46,159 nucleotides of DNA, taken from Streptomyces sp. LUP47B (GTDB lineage Bacteria > Actinomycetota > Actinomycetes > Streptomycetales > Streptomycetaceae). Each line of letters opens with the position of its first letter. Position 1 is the stretch's first letter. Shown here in pieces: positions 8,126 through 17,787 of this stretch. The position numbers and the translations under genes are program-made. The stretch covers positions 674,748-720,906 of the forward strand of contig NZ_MJAH01000002.1 of the NCBI RefSeq assembly GCF_001746295.1. Direction: 5' to 3'. Below the pieces are notes generated by a model. The model had not been told where the DNA came from. It did not search any database and saw only the letters and a program-made list of their open reading frames with translations.

Positions 8126-9121
8126 TCAGTACGCCAGGGCACGGTCGACGGCGTCGAGTACCCGGTCCAGGCCCGGCAGGTACTCCTCCTCCAGGCGGGC
8201 CGGCGGGTAGGGGGCGTGATAGCCGCCGACCCTGAGCACCGGGGCCTCCAGGTGATAGAAGCAGCGCTCGGTGATCCGGGCCGCGATCTCCGCGCCCGAA
8301 CCGAAGAACACCGGGGCCTCGTGGACCACGACCAGGCGCCGGGTCTTCTCCACCGAGGTCTGGATCGAGTCGAAGTCCAGGGGCGAGACCGAGCGCAGGT
8401 CCAGGATCTCCAGCGACTTGCCCTCCTCGGCGGCCGCGTCGGCGACCTCCTTGCAGAGCTTCACCATCGGGCCGTACGCGACGAGGGTCAGGTCGGTGCC
8501 CTCACGGACCACCTTGGCCTTGTGCAGGGGGTCGGGGATCGCCTCGGTGTTGACCTCACCCTTGTCCCAGTACCGGCGCTTGGGCTCGAAGAAGATCACC
8601 GGGTCGTCGCTCTGGATGGCCTGCTGCATCATCCAGTACGCGTCGGAGGGGTTGGAGGGGCTGACCACCTTCAGGCCCGCCACGTGCGCGAAGAGCGCCT
8701 CGGGCGACTCCGAGTGGTGCTCCACGGCGCCGATGCCGCCGCCGTAGGGGATGCGGACGACGACGGGCATCTTGACCTTGCCCAGCGAGCGCGCGTGCAT
8801 CTTCGCGAGCTGGGTGACGATCTGGTCGTAGGCCGGGAAGACGAAGCCGTCGAACTGGATCTCCACCACCGGTCGGTAGCCGCGCAGGGCGAGGCCGATC
8901 GCGGTGCCGACGATCCCGGACTCGGCGAGCGGGGTGTCGATGACCCGGTCCTCGCCGAAGTCCTTCTGGAGGCCGTCGGTGACGCGGAAGACGCCGCCGA
9001 GCTTGCCGACGTCCTCGCCCATGACGAGGACCTTGGGGTCGGTGTCCAGGGCGCGCCTGAGCGATTCGTTGATCGCCTTGGCCAGTGCCATGTTCGTGGA
9101 TGTCACGTGTTCCGCTGCCAT
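8126..9121 (-). CDS. bkdG: Branched-chain alpha-keto acid dehydrogenase E1 beta subunit
   Basis: The 331-residue protein matches the transketolase pyrimidine-binding and C-terminal domains of E1 beta. Diagnostic stretches are VLVMGEDVGKLGGVFRVTDGL, DTPLAESGIVGTAIGLALRG, PVVEIQFDGFVFPA and RIPYGGGIGAVEHHSESPEA, followed by the C-terminal RRLVVVHEAPVFFGSGAEIAARI. With the alpha subunit it forms the alpha2beta2 thiamine diphosphate enzyme that decarboxylates the 2-oxoacids of Val, Leu and Ile and reductively acylates the lipoyl group of E2. It starts 2 bp after the E1 alpha stop and is followed by E2 after 10 bp, so it is translationally linked to both. The length is normal. Confidence 0.93.
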   Translation of the reverse strand: MAAEHVTSTNMALAKAINESLRRALDTDPKVLVMGEDVGKLGGVFRVTDGLQKDFGEDRVIDTPLAESGIVGTAIGLALRGYRPVVEIQFDGFVFPAYDQIVTQLAKMHARSLGKVKMPVVVRIPYGGGIGAVEHHSESPEALFAHVAGLKVVSPSNPSDAYWMMQQAIQSDDPVIFFEPKRRYWDKGEVNTEAIPDPLHKAKVVREGTDLTLVAYGPMVKLCKEVADAAAEEGKSLEILDLRSVSPLDFDSIQTSVEKTRRLVVVHEAPVFFGSGAEIAARITERCFYHLEAPVLRVGGYHAPYPPARLEEEYLPGLDRVLDAVDRALAY

Positions 9122-9123
9122 GA

Positions 9124-10272
9124 TCAGGCCCCTTCCCCATCCGTGAACGACGCCTGGTAGGCGGCGAACTCGGCCCGCTCCTCGTCGACGAGCGCGTGTC
9201 CGTCCGCGTACGCGTGCTCGAAGAGGGCGAAGCGGTCCGGATCCGGCATCGCACGCACCGCCTCACGCACTCGCCTGCCCAACGCCTCGGACTCGGTCTC
9301 CAGTTCCGCGAAGAATCCCTCGTCCGCGTGGTTTGAGGCCTCCAGGTACCGGCGAAGGCGCAGGATCGGGTCCTTCGCCTCCCATGCCTCGCGCTCCTCG
9401 TCGGCCCGGTACTTGCTGGGGTCGTCCGAGGTGGTGTGGGCGCCCATGCGGTAGGTGTAGGCCTCGACGAGCGTCGGTCCCTCGCCGCCGCGCGCCCGCT
9501 CCAGGGCCCACTTGGTGACGGCCAGCGACGCGAGCACGTCGTTGCCGTCGACCCGTACGCCGGGGAAGCCGAAGCCCTGCGCGCGCTGGTAGAGCGGGAC
9601 GCGGGTCTGCTTCTCGGTCGGCTCGGAGATGGCCCACTGGTTGTTCTGGCAGAAGAACACGACCGGCGCGTTGTAGACCGCGGAGAAGGTGAACGATTCG
9701 GCCACGTCACCCTGGCTGGAGGCGCCGTCGCCGAAGTAGGCGATGACCGCGGAGTCGGCGCCGTCCTTGGCGACGCCCATCGCGTAGCCCGTGGCGTGCA
9801 GCGTCTGGGAGCCGATGACGATCGTATAGAGGTGGAAGTTGTTCCCGTTGGGGTCCCAGCCGCCGTTGTTCACCCCGCGGAACATGCCGAGCAGGTTGGT
9901 CGGGTCGACCCCGCGGCACCAGGCCACGCCGTGCTCGCGGTAGGTGGGGAAGACGTAGTCGTCGTCGCGCAGCGCCCGTCCCGATCCGATCTGGGCGGCC
10001 TCCTGGCCGAGCAGCGAGGCCCACAGGCCCAGCTCGCCCTGGCGCTGCAGGGAGGTGGCCTCGGCGTCGAAGCGGCGGGTGAGCACCATGTCGCGGTAGA
10101 GGCCGCGGAGCTCTTCGGGGGTGATGTCGGCGACGTACTTGTCGTACTCGGCGTTCTTGACGCGCTTGCCCTCGGGCGTCAGCAGCTGAACCAGTTCGGG
10201 CTTGGTGCTCGGGGACTTCCTCGTCCCGGCGCTGCGTCGCGGCTTGCGCGCGGCAGTGCTCTCCACGGTCAC
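9124..10272 (-). CDS. bkdF: Branched-chain alpha-keto acid dehydrogenase E1 alpha subunit
   Basis: The 382-residue protein contains the E1 dehydrogenase fold with the thiamine diphosphate motif GDG...NN (AYFGDGASSQGDVAESF to FFCQNNQWAIS) and the phosphorylation-loop-like YRMGAHTTSDDPSKYR. A basic, Ser/Pro-rich N-terminal extension of about 30 residues (TAARKPRRSAGTRKSPSTK) precedes the conserved region; it is absent from the second E1 alpha in this window. The GTG at 10270-10272 has GGAGG 7-9 nt upstream and is a clear start even though the frame is open to 10371. It is first in the operon. The upstream non-coding region is unusually long (see 10273-10806). Confidence 0.92.
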   Translation of the reverse strand: MTVESTAARKPRRSAGTRKSPSTKPELVQLLTPEGKRVKNAEYDKYVADITPEELRGLYRDMVLTRRFDAEATSLQRQGELGLWASLLGQEAAQIGSGRALRDDDYVFPTYREHGVAWCRGVDPTNLLGMFRGVNNGGWDPNGNNFHLYTIVIGSQTLHATGYAMGVAKDGADSAVIAYFGDGASSQGDVAESFTFSAVYNAPVVFFCQNNQWAISEPTEKQTRVPLYQRAQGFGFPGVRVDGNDVLASLAVTKWALERARGGEGPTLVEAYTYRMGAHTTSDDPSKYRADEEREAWEAKDPILRLRRYLEASNHADEGFFAELETESEALGRRVREAVRAMPDPDRFALFEHAYADGHALVDEERAEFAAYQASFTDGEGA

Positions 10273-10492
10273 GTGTGCTCCTCCGTCGGTCCGGCCCTCG
10301 GGGTTGCCGGGAGCTGGGGGTCCCCCCAGCTCGTTCAGAGCCTGGGGAAGCGGCTCACCTGTTTCCGACACCCGTGCACGGGGTGGGTGCCACTTGGCCG
10401 GAACAGGCGTGACAGGTGCCCCGGCGAGCGCCCTGCAAGAATCACGTTACCCAGTGCGCCACATTTCTGTGAAACCCCCTTTGACCTGCGAT

Positions 10493-10514
10493 TTTGCTTG
10501 GATTTCCAAGTAAA
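10493..10514. promoter_or_regulatory. Candidate operator: imperfect palindrome upstream of bkdF
   Basis: The core CTTGG-ATTT-CCAAG (10497-10510) is flanked by complementary TTT/AAA, giving an AT-rich dyad in an otherwise GC-rich region. AT-rich short dyads are typical of Lrp/AsnC targets, and a bkd-linked Lrp-type regulator is encoded in this window. The site is about 220 bp from the bkdF start, so the target promoter is uncertain. Confidence 0.4.
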
Positions 10515-10793
10515 TCGGGAAAGCCGTGAAGGGGCGCTGGTCACAGCCTTGCAGCAGGCCGGAGCAACGGCACGTTATCCCGTCGACCCAGGTCACCGGA
10601 AGAGCTTCCGCGTTCGACTTGCCGAGGGCGTGAAGAAGTAAAAGTCAGGCCATTTCTCCTGGCCGTGCCTGCACGGCGTACAAACCCAGCCACTTCGAGG
10701 ACGTCCCGTGACCGAAGAAGACCGGCAGCGACTTACTGTGTCGGTCTGTGACTTTACGTGACAACGCCCAGCTCACGGCGCTGTATCGTGCCC

Positions 10794-10799
10794 TAGCAT
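10794..10799 (+). promoter_or_regulatory. -10 element, probably of a leaderless transcript
   Basis: TAGCAT lies 7 nt before the GTG start of the phosphotransferase gene, so transcription would begin at or next to the start codon. No ribosome binding site is seen, which fits a leaderless mRNA. No good -35 is visible. Confidence 0.45.
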
Positions 10800-10806
10800 C
10801 TGGCGC

Positions 10807-12102
10807 GTGCCGCGCTCTCCTGTACCACCCCTCATGCCTCATGCGCCCCCGTTGGGCGCCCTCCTCCGCCAGTACGCCGCCGGATCCGTCCTCGCCTGCG
10901 ATCCCGTCGACCAAGGCCTCCTCAACCGCGGCTACCGGCTCCGTACGACGCGCGGCCGCTACTTCCTCAAGCACCACTTCGACCCCGAGACGGCCGCCCC
11001 CGAGGCGATCGCCCGCCAGCACGGCGCGACCCAGCGCCTGGCCGCCCTCGGCGTCCCGGTCGCCCCACCCCTCCCGGCCCACGACGGCCGCACGGTCGCG
11101 GTCGTCGGCGGCCACGCCTACGCCCTCCACCCGTGGATCGAGGGCCGCCATCGCCACGGCGCCCAGCTCACCGCCGAACAGTGCGGCCGACTCGGGGCGC
11201 TGCTGGGGGTGGTGCACGCGAGTCTGGAGCGGGTGATGCCGATGGCGGGGCGCGAGCAGGGGGAGACGAGTGCGTCGGCGGGCGGAGCAGCACCAACCGA
11301 CGAAGGCGCCCCGGACAGCGAGCCGCGCACGTCGTCGGGCGCGGGAACACCGAATGGCCGACGCCTCGCACGGCCAGGAGAAGGGGTGCCGGACGGCCGG
11401 CACCGCGCGCGGGCGGGCCGGAGCGCACCGGGTGCGGAACGCGCCGTATCCATGCGCCGCCCCGCAGCGCGTGCCGACGGCGCCCGCGCCGGGAAGCCGC
11501 ACGCCCAGAACGCCGAGACCACGCCCCCCGTCGACGCCGGCGCCGACCCCGCCGCCACCTTCGCGCTCATCGACGACCTCCTCGCACGGGTGCGCGGACA
11601 CCGACCGGCCGACTCCTTCGACGAGCTGGCCCGGCACCGGCTCCTGGAACGGCGGTCACTGCTCGAACAGCACGTGGGACGGCGGCCTCCGCACGGCGGG
11701 CAGGTGGGCTGGGTGCACGGGGACTTCCATCCCTTCAACCTGCTCTACCGCGGCGACGCGCCCGCCGCGATCGTCGACTGGGACCGGCTCGGCGTGCAGC
11801 CCCGCGCGGAGGAGGCCGTACGCGCCGCCGCGATCTTCTTCGTACGCCCCGCGGGGACGCTCGACCTGCCGAAGGTGCGGGCGTACGCGCGCGCGTACCG
11901 GCGTACGGCGGGAGCCACGCCCTCGGAACTCGCGGCGGCCGTGCATCGCGTGTGGTGGGAGCGGCTCAACGACTTCTGGATGCTGCGCTGGCACTACGAG
12001 CGGGGTGACACCCGCGCGGATTCCCAGTTCCCGGCGGCGTCGGCGCTGGTGGTGTGGTGGACGCGGGAGTACGAGGCGGTGTGCGACGCGTTCGTCGGAT
12101 GA
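10807..12102 (+). CDS. Aminoglycoside phosphotransferase (APH)-fold kinase with a long internal linker
   Basis: The 431-residue protein has the APH/choline-kinase fold: an N-lobe with RYFLKHHFD (ATP-lysine region) and HPWIEGR (hinge), and a C-lobe with the Brenner motif GWVHGDFHPFNLLY (catalytic Asp) and the metal-binding AAIVDWDRLG. Between hinge and Brenner motif, about residues 145-240, lies a disordered stretch rich in Ala, Gly, Arg, Pro and Ser with poorer third-position GC than the flanks. Most relatives are about 320-350 residues and lack it. The phosphorylated substrate is unknown; many such Streptomyces proteins are not resistance enzymes. It begins with GTG at 10807, apparently leaderless, and converges on the Ser/Thr kinase gene. 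Confidence 0.85.
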   Translation: MPRSPVPPLMPHAPPLGALLRQYAAGSVLACDPVDQGLLNRGYRLRTTRGRYFLKHHFDPETAAPEAIARQHGATQRLAALGVPVAPPLPAHDGRTVAVVGGHAYALHPWIEGRHRHGAQLTAEQCGRLGALLGVVHASLERVMPMAGREQGETSASAGGAAPTDEGAPDSEPRTSSGAGTPNGRRLARPGEGVPDGRHRARAGRSAPGAERAVSMRRPAARADGARAGKPHAQNAETTPPVDAGADPAATFALIDDLLARVRGHRPADSFDELARHRLLERRSLLEQHVGRRPPHGGQVGWVHGDFHPFNLLYRGDAPAAIVDWDRLGVQPRAEEAVRAAAIFFVRPAGTLDLPKVRAYARAYRRTAGATPSELAAAVHRVWWERLNDFWMLRWHYERGDTRADSQFPAASALVVWWTREYEAVCDAFVG

Positions 12103-12122
12103 CGCGGCGGCCTCGGAAACGG

Positions 12123-12163
12123 CACGCGCGCGTGGCGCCCGTTCCCGGGGCCACGCGCGCGTG
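12123..12163. terminator. Hairpin terminator between convergent genes
   Basis: 14-bp perfect stem (CACGCGCGCGTGGC / GCCACGCGCGCGTG) with a 13-nt loop, between the phosphotransferase stop (12102) and the Ser/Thr kinase stop (12179). It can serve both strands. Confidence 0.8.
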
Positions 12164-12178
12164 AAGGATTGCGGGCGG

Positions 12179-13744
<1,566 letters not shown>

Positions 13745-14156
13745 CGGTCCTCGCCGTCGTTTCTGCCCGCGGTGCGCGCGGTGTTGTCACGGTCTCCGTC
13801 GGCCACGCTACAGCCTTCGCGCAAGCCACCGGTCCGGGATGAGCCCGGGGGCCGGCCCGAGACGGACCGGCCATCAAACCTGTACTACGTCTCGGCGTGC
13901 AAATCCTGTGTACCGGCCGTAGGGCACCTGTAACGCCCGCGCAACCTTTCTTTCGCGTACGGTCACGGAACGGGCACCTCGCTTCCGCGGGACCCGGGCG
14001 GCCCGGAACGGGATTCCGTGGCCAAGGTCACGCCGCCGGTCCCCGGCACGCCGACCGGGCACGGACCTCCCGCGAAGAAGAACCCGAACGAGCGCTTCCA
14101 CCGGCGACATGAAGGGCCCGGCAGCGTCGGCTGCCGGGCCCTTGTCAGGTCGGGGG
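13745..14156. other. 412-bp intergenic region between kinase gene and Bpa gene
   Basis: It holds the kinase promoter region and, at 14112-14143, the terminator that follows the plus-strand side and faces the Bpa stop. A plus-strand stretch from GTG 14018 (VAKVTPPVPGTPTG...) has high third-position GC for about 30 codons, but it runs without stop across the terminator and into antisense of Bpa. A different frame (GTG 13897) stops exactly at 14112. Neither is convincing as a gene. Confidence 0.4.
14112..14143. terminator. Strong hairpin terminator downstream of bpa
   Basis: Perfect 14-bp stem AAGGGCCCGGCAGC / GCTGCCGGGCCCTT with a 4-nt loop, starting 13 bp beyond the Bpa stop codon on the minus strand. 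Its position fits termination of bpa; it would also stop plus-strand transcription from the gap. Confidence 0.85.
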
Positions 14157-14699
14157 TTACAGGTACGGTCCGCCCGAACGGCCACCGGCACGCGGGTCGA
14201 CACCTTCCTCATGGCCGCCGACGCCCGGGGGCAGCGCACGGCGCATCTGCTCCAGCTGGGCCCGCGCGGCCATCTGCTGGGCGAACAGCGTGGTCTGGAT
14301 CCCATGGAAGAGACCCTCGAGCCAGCCCACCAACTGGGCCTGCGCGATACGCAGTTCCGCATCACTCGGGGTCACGTCGTCGTTGAAGGGCAGCGAGAGC
14401 CGCTCCAGCTCCTCCACGAGTTCGGGGGCCAGACCGTCCTCCAGCTCCTTCACCGAGCTGGAGTGGATCTCCTTGAGCCGCGCCCGGCTGGCCTCGTCGA
14501 GAGGAGCCGCGCGCACCTCTTCGAGCAGCTGCTTGATCATGCTGCCGATCCGCATGACCTTCGCGGGCTGCTCGACCATCTCCGTGACCGGAACCTCGCG
14601 GGAGTCGTCGTCACCCCCGCCGCCCAGCGCCATCCCGTCCTGGCCCACGACCAGGATCTGGGGACTTTCCGGCGAACCTTCGTTCCTCGGCATCTCCAT
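14157..14699 (-). CDS. bpa: Bacterial proteasome activator Bpa (DUF2587)
   Basis: The 180-residue protein is predicted to be a four-helix bundle: VTEMVEQPAKVMRIGSMIKQLLEEVRAA, ASRARLKEIHSSSVKELEDGL, and DAELRIAQAQLVGWLEGLFHGIQTTLFAQQMAARAQLEQMRRALPPG. It has a disordered N-terminus (ILVVGQDGMALGGG) and ends GGRSGGPYL. A C-terminal penultimate-Tyr-Leu tail (GQYL in Mycobacterium Rv3780) is how Bpa docks into the 20S proteasome alpha-ring and opens its gate without ATP. Bpa forms a dodecameric ring and delivers unfolded proteins. The ATG at 14697-14699 (MEMPRNEGS) is chosen; GTG 14717 and ATG 14693 are alternatives. It acts in the cytoplasm. Confidence 0.9.
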   Translation of the reverse strand: MEMPRNEGSPESPQILVVGQDGMALGGGGDDDSREVPVTEMVEQPAKVMRIGSMIKQLLEEVRAAPLDEASRARLKEIHSSSVKELEDGLAPELVEELERLSLPFNDDVTPSDAELRIAQAQLVGWLEGLFHGIQTTLFAQQMAARAQLEQMRRALPPGVGGHEEGVDPRAGGRSGGPYL

Positions 14700-14835
14700 G
14701 CCGCCATTCTCTCGCACTCCTACACCTCACCAGTGAGGTGCCCCCGCTACGCGCTGATCCACCGCCCGGGGAGCGGATCGCTCCCATGGCCCTGCCCGGA
14801 ATGCCGGTCTCCGTCCTTGATGCCAGTCTTGTCCC

Positions 14836-15594
14836 GTGACTCCCTGGCTACGCGCGGCGGTGCTGGCGATCGTGGTGGGCTCGAGCACCGTCGTCCTGCC
14901 GCAGGGCGGCCGGCTGTACGGGACACCTCGGGCCTACGGCGCCGAGTTGCCGCCCCTCACCTCAGCGGGCCCGACGATCTCGGGACGCGCTCGCGGCGCC
15001 GCGAGCGCGTCGCCTTCCTTCACCGATGCGCGGTCGCCGGCCTGGCTGCTACGCAGGACCGACTGGTCCCTGGCCACCGGCACCCCGCCGCGCACCGCCC
15101 CGGGCTCGTCGGCCTCCCCCTCCGACAACCCGTCGAGCACGGTCGAGGCTCACGGACCGCGGCACCCTGACACGAACCCGGCGCCCTCCCCGCCCGCGGA
15201 ACCCTCGGATTCGCCACGGGGCCACGGCCCGGAGCGCGCCTCGCCCTCTACCTCCCTCGCTCCTTCCCCCTCCGCCGCCACCCCGTCCCGCGCCGGAAGC
15301 CGTGCGGGTGAGGGGCGGGAGCGCCCGGGGCGGCGGGAGGAGCCGGAGGACGAGGACGCGGAGGCCGACGGCACGGATTCCGGGGAGACGGACGCCGGGG
15401 AGGCCGATGTCGGGGACGGTGACCTGACCCCCGTGTCGGAGCCGCCTCCGCGGACCGCCCTGGCACCGTCACGACCCGCGCAGCGGCCCGCGGCCGCACC
15501 CAAGGTGTTCATCCTGCCGCTCGGCACCGGGCTGGTACTGGTCGGCCTCGGGCTCGGGCTCGGCCTGTTCGCGCTGCGGATACGGCGCGGGTAG
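14836..15594 (+). CDS. Secreted/membrane-anchored low-complexity hypothetical protein
   Basis: The 252-residue product (GTG start) has an N-terminal hydrophobic signal segment (LRAAVLAIVVGSSTVVLP). A long Ser/Pro/Ala-rich region (about 40-150) and an acidic stretch (EEPEDEDAEADGTDSGETDAGEADVGDGD, about 165-195) follow. A C-terminal transmembrane helix (VFILPLGTGLVLVGLGLGLGLFAL) ends in RIRRG. The topology therefore is an extracellular disordered stalk held by one membrane helix with a short basic cytoplasmic tail. I see no sortase LPxTG motif and recognise no family. Codon bias is normal for the region, so it is likely a real gene. It has no evident ribosome binding site and may be leaderless. 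Confidence 0.7.
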   Translation: MTPWLRAAVLAIVVGSSTVVLPQGGRLYGTPRAYGAELPPLTSAGPTISGRARGAASASPSFTDARSPAWLLRRTDWSLATGTPPRTAPGSSASPSDNPSSTVEAHGPRHPDTNPAPSPPAEPSDSPRGHGPERASPSTSLAPSPSAATPSRAGSRAGEGRERPGRREEPEDEDAEADGTDSGETDAGEADVGDGDLTPVSEPPPRTALAPSRPAQRPAAAPKVFILPLGTGLVLVGLGLGLGLFALRIRRG

Positions 15595-15618
15595 GGCCGT
15601 ACCGGAACGCCGGAACAC

Positions 15619-16599
15619 CTACTGCCCGACCAGCAGGACCTTGCCGATGTGGCCGCTCTCCTCGACGATCCGGTGTGCGGCGGCCGCGTCGCTCATCGGC
15701 AGCTCGCGGTCGACGACGGGACGGATGTGCCCGGCGTCCACCAGTGGCCACACGTGCTCGCGTACGGCCGCCACGATCGCCGTCTTCTCCCCCACCGGCC
15801 GCGCCCGCAGCGAGGTCGCGCTGATCGCGGCACGCTTGTTCAGCAGCGTGGCGATGTTCAGCTCGCCCTTGACGCCGCCCTGCATACCGATGATCGCGAG
15901 CCGTCCGTTGACGGCGAGTGCCTGGATGTTGCGGTCGAGGTACTTCGCGCCCATGTTGTCGAGGATGACGTCGGCGCCCGCTCCGTCGGTGGCCTTCCTG
16001 ACCTCCTCGACGAAGTCCTGTTCCCGGTAGTTGATCAGGATGTCCGCGCCGAGCTCGGCACAGCGGTCCAGCTTCTCCGGCGTGCCCGCGGTCACCGCGA
16101 CCTTGGCGCCGACCGCCTTGGCGAGCTGGATCGCCATCGTGCCGATGCCGCTGGAGCCGCCGTGCACCAGCAGGGTCTCGCCGGGGCGCAGGTGGGCGAT
16201 CATGAAGACGTTCGACCAGACCGTGCAGACCACCTCGGGCAGCGCGGCCGCCCGCCGCACGTCGAGGCCCTTGGGCACGGGCAGCAGCTGTCCGGCCGGT
16301 ACGGCGACCTTCTCCGCGTAGCCGCCGCCCGCGAGCAGCGCGCACACCTCGTCGCCCACGGCCCAGCCGGAGACACCGGGGCCGATCTCGGCGATCCGTC
16401 CGGAGCATTCCAGGCCGGGGTAGGGGGAGGCGCCGGGCGGGGGGTTGTAGAAGCCCTGCCGTTGCAGGATGTCGGCGCGGTTGACGGCACTGGCCACCAC
16501 CTCGACCAGCACCTCGCCCTCGCCGGCCACGGCATCGGGCACCTCGCTCCAGACCAGCGCCTCGGGTCCACCGGGTTCGGGAATCGTGATCGCATACAT
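15619..16599 (-). CDS. NAD(P)H-quinone oxidoreductase (zinc-free MDR family, PIG3-like)
   Basis: The 326-residue protein begins MYAITIPEPGGPEALVWSEV and shows the medium-chain dehydrogenase fold: an N-terminal GroES-like domain with AVNRADILQRQGFYNPPPGASPYPGLECSG, and a Rossmann domain with LVHGGSSGIGTMAIQLAKAVGAKV (nucleotide-binding glycines). Catalytic zinc ligands are absent, placing it with quinone oxidoreductases of the QOR/PIG3 branch, which reduce quinones with NADPH. The signature NRADILQRxGxYxPPPG is characteristic of PIG3. The ATG at 16597-16599 is chosen; an ATG seven codons earlier (16620) and a longer open frame are unlike the family. It is divergent from the ABC exporter. Confidence 0.9.
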   Translation of the reverse strand: MYAITIPEPGGPEALVWSEVPDAVAGEGEVLVEVVASAVNRADILQRQGFYNPPPGASPYPGLECSGRIAEIGPGVSGWAVGDEVCALLAGGGYAEKVAVPAGQLLPVPKGLDVRRAAALPEVVCTVWSNVFMIAHLRPGETLLVHGGSSGIGTMAIQLAKAVGAKVAVTAGTPEKLDRCAELGADILINYREQDFVEEVRKATDGAGADVILDNMGAKYLDRNIQALAVNGRLAIIGMQGGVKGELNIATLLNKRAAISATSLRARPVGEKTAIVAAVREHVWPLVDAGHIRPVVDRELPMSDAAAAHRIVEESGHIGKVLLVGQ

Positions 16600-16782
16600 G
16601 CGCCCGACGCTACTCCTCATGCCCCGCGCTCCCTCGGCACCCGCCGCTGCTCGGTCCGCGGTCCCACGCGCTCTCCGTCCTTGGACTGGTCTCCCCGAAA
16701 TTCGCTGTGCACCACCGATGAGTTTGCGCGACGGTAAAGGTCCCCCCATGCGTAGCCCAAGTACGCGGAAGGACATCCCAGC

Positions 16783-17787
16783 ATGAGCCAGCACACGTCA
16801 GCCCCGGCCATCGAAACGGCGGGCCTGGTGAAGACGTTCGGCGAGACCAGGGCCGTCGACGGAGTCGACCTCGCCGTGCCGGCCGGCACGGTCTACGGCG
16901 TCCTCGGCCCGAACGGCGCCGGCAAGACCACCACCGTGAAGATGCTCGCCACCCTGCTCAGGCCCGACGGCGGCGAGGCTCACGTCTTCGGCCACGACGT
17001 GGTCCGCGAGGCCGACGAGGTCCGCGGCCGGGTCAGCCTCACGGGCCAGTACGCCTCCGTCGACGAGGACCTCACCGGCACCGAGAACCTGGTCCTGCTG
17101 GGCCGCCTCCTCGGCCACCCCAAGAAGGCCGCTCGCGAGCGCGCCGGGCAGCTCCTGGAAGCCTTCGGTCTTTCGGAGGCGGCCGCGAAGCAGGTCAAGC
17201 ACTACTCCGGCGGCATGCGGCGCCGTATCGACATCGCCGCGTCCATCCTCAACACACCCGAACTGCTCTTCCTCGACGAGCCGACCACCGGCCTCGATCC
17301 GCGCAGCCGCAACCAGGTCTGGGACATCGTGCGCGCGGTCGTCGCCCAGGGCACCACCGTGCTGCTGACCACGCAGTATCTGGACGAGGCCGACCAGTTG
17401 GCCGCCCGGATCGCCGTCATCGACCACGGCCGGGTGATCGCCGAGGGCACGAAGGGCGAGCTGAAGGCCTCGGTGGGCGCCGGGACCGTACATCTGCGTC
17501 TCAGGGACGGCGGGCGGCGGCCCGAGGCGGCGGAGATCCTACGACGGGCCCTGGACGCCCAGGTGCAGCTGGAACCCGACTCGGTCGCACTGACGGCCCG
17601 GCTCGGCTCGGCGCCGGGTGACACAGCCGCCGAACAGGCCTCGCGCGCCCTCGCCGAACTGGCCCGCACCGGGATCACCGTCGACAACTTCTCGCTGGGC
17701 CAGCCCAGCCTCGACGAGGTCTTCCTCGCGCTCACCGGACATGACACGCACGACGCCCGCGACGACAAGGACGAGGTGGCGGCATGA
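16783..17787 (+). CDS. ABC exporter ATP-binding protein (DrrA/daunorubicin-resistance type)
   Basis: The 334-residue ATPase has Walker [11 protein letters not shown] (about 43-52), Q-loop [18 protein letters not shown], signature [12 protein letters not shown] (about 142-153), Walker [17 protein letters not shown] and the H-loop region [12 protein letters not shown]. The Gln in LTTQYLDEA, where many ABC proteins have His, is a feature of DrrA-type exporters. The C-terminal domain with [11 protein letters not shown] is the usual DrrA tail. With the permease it forms an ABC-2 exporter, usually for drugs, lipids or self-made antibiotics; the substrate is unknown here. AAGGA precedes the ATG. Its stop overlaps the permease start (ATGA, 17784-17787). 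Confidence 0.92.
   Translation: MSQHTSAPAIETAGLVKTFGETRAVDGVDLAVPAGTVYGVLGPNGAGKTTTVKMLATLLRPDGGEAHVFGHDVVREADEVRGRVSLTGQYASVDEDLTGTENLVLLGRLLGHPKKAARERAGQLLEAFGLSEAAAKQVKHYSGGMRRRIDIAASILNTPELLFLDEPTTGLDPRSRNQVWDIVRAVVAQGTTVLLTTQYLDEADQLAARIAVIDHGRVIAEGTKGELKASVGAGTVHLRLRDGGRRPEAAEILRRALDAQVQLEPDSVALTARLGSAPGDTAAEQASRALAELARTGITVDNFSLGQPSLDEVFLALTGHDTHDARDDKDEVAA

Larger units (their letters stand above)
10273..10806. other. 534-bp divergent intergenic region upstream of bkdF
   Basis: This region separates bkdF (minus) from the phosphotransferase gene (plus). It holds an inverted repeat centred at 10503 and a TAGCAT -10-like element immediately before the phosphotransferase start. A short plus-strand open stretch ending in TAA at 10641 (reading ...PGHRKSFRVRLAEGVKK) looks slightly protein-like but has no convincing start or ribosome binding site. 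Confidence 0.4.

Noticed and set aside
9103..9112. CACGTG-containing sites considered as further parS copies (also near 10271 and 21403)
   Set aside because: The flanks do not match GTTTC/GAAAC; only the site at 19733 is a real match.
10549..10641. Short frame ending ...HRKSFRVRLAEGVKK with TAA stop
   Set aside because: Only about 30 codons, TTG start without a ribosome binding site, and no recognised family.
14018..14110. Possible small gene starting VAKVTPPVPGTPTG
   Set aside because: Good codon bias for about 30 codons, but no stop before the terminator hairpin in that frame and no ribosome binding site. A frame change would be needed to end it.
13897..14112. 71-codon plus-strand frame ending exactly at the terminator
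   Set aside because: Low third-position GC and no ribosome binding site; the coincidence of the stop with the hairpin is not enough.
16600..16794. Longer N-terminus for the quinone oxidoreductase (65 extra residues)
   Set aside because: The extension is unlike the family, would overlap the divergent ABC gene start, and MYAITIPEPGG matches the normal family start.
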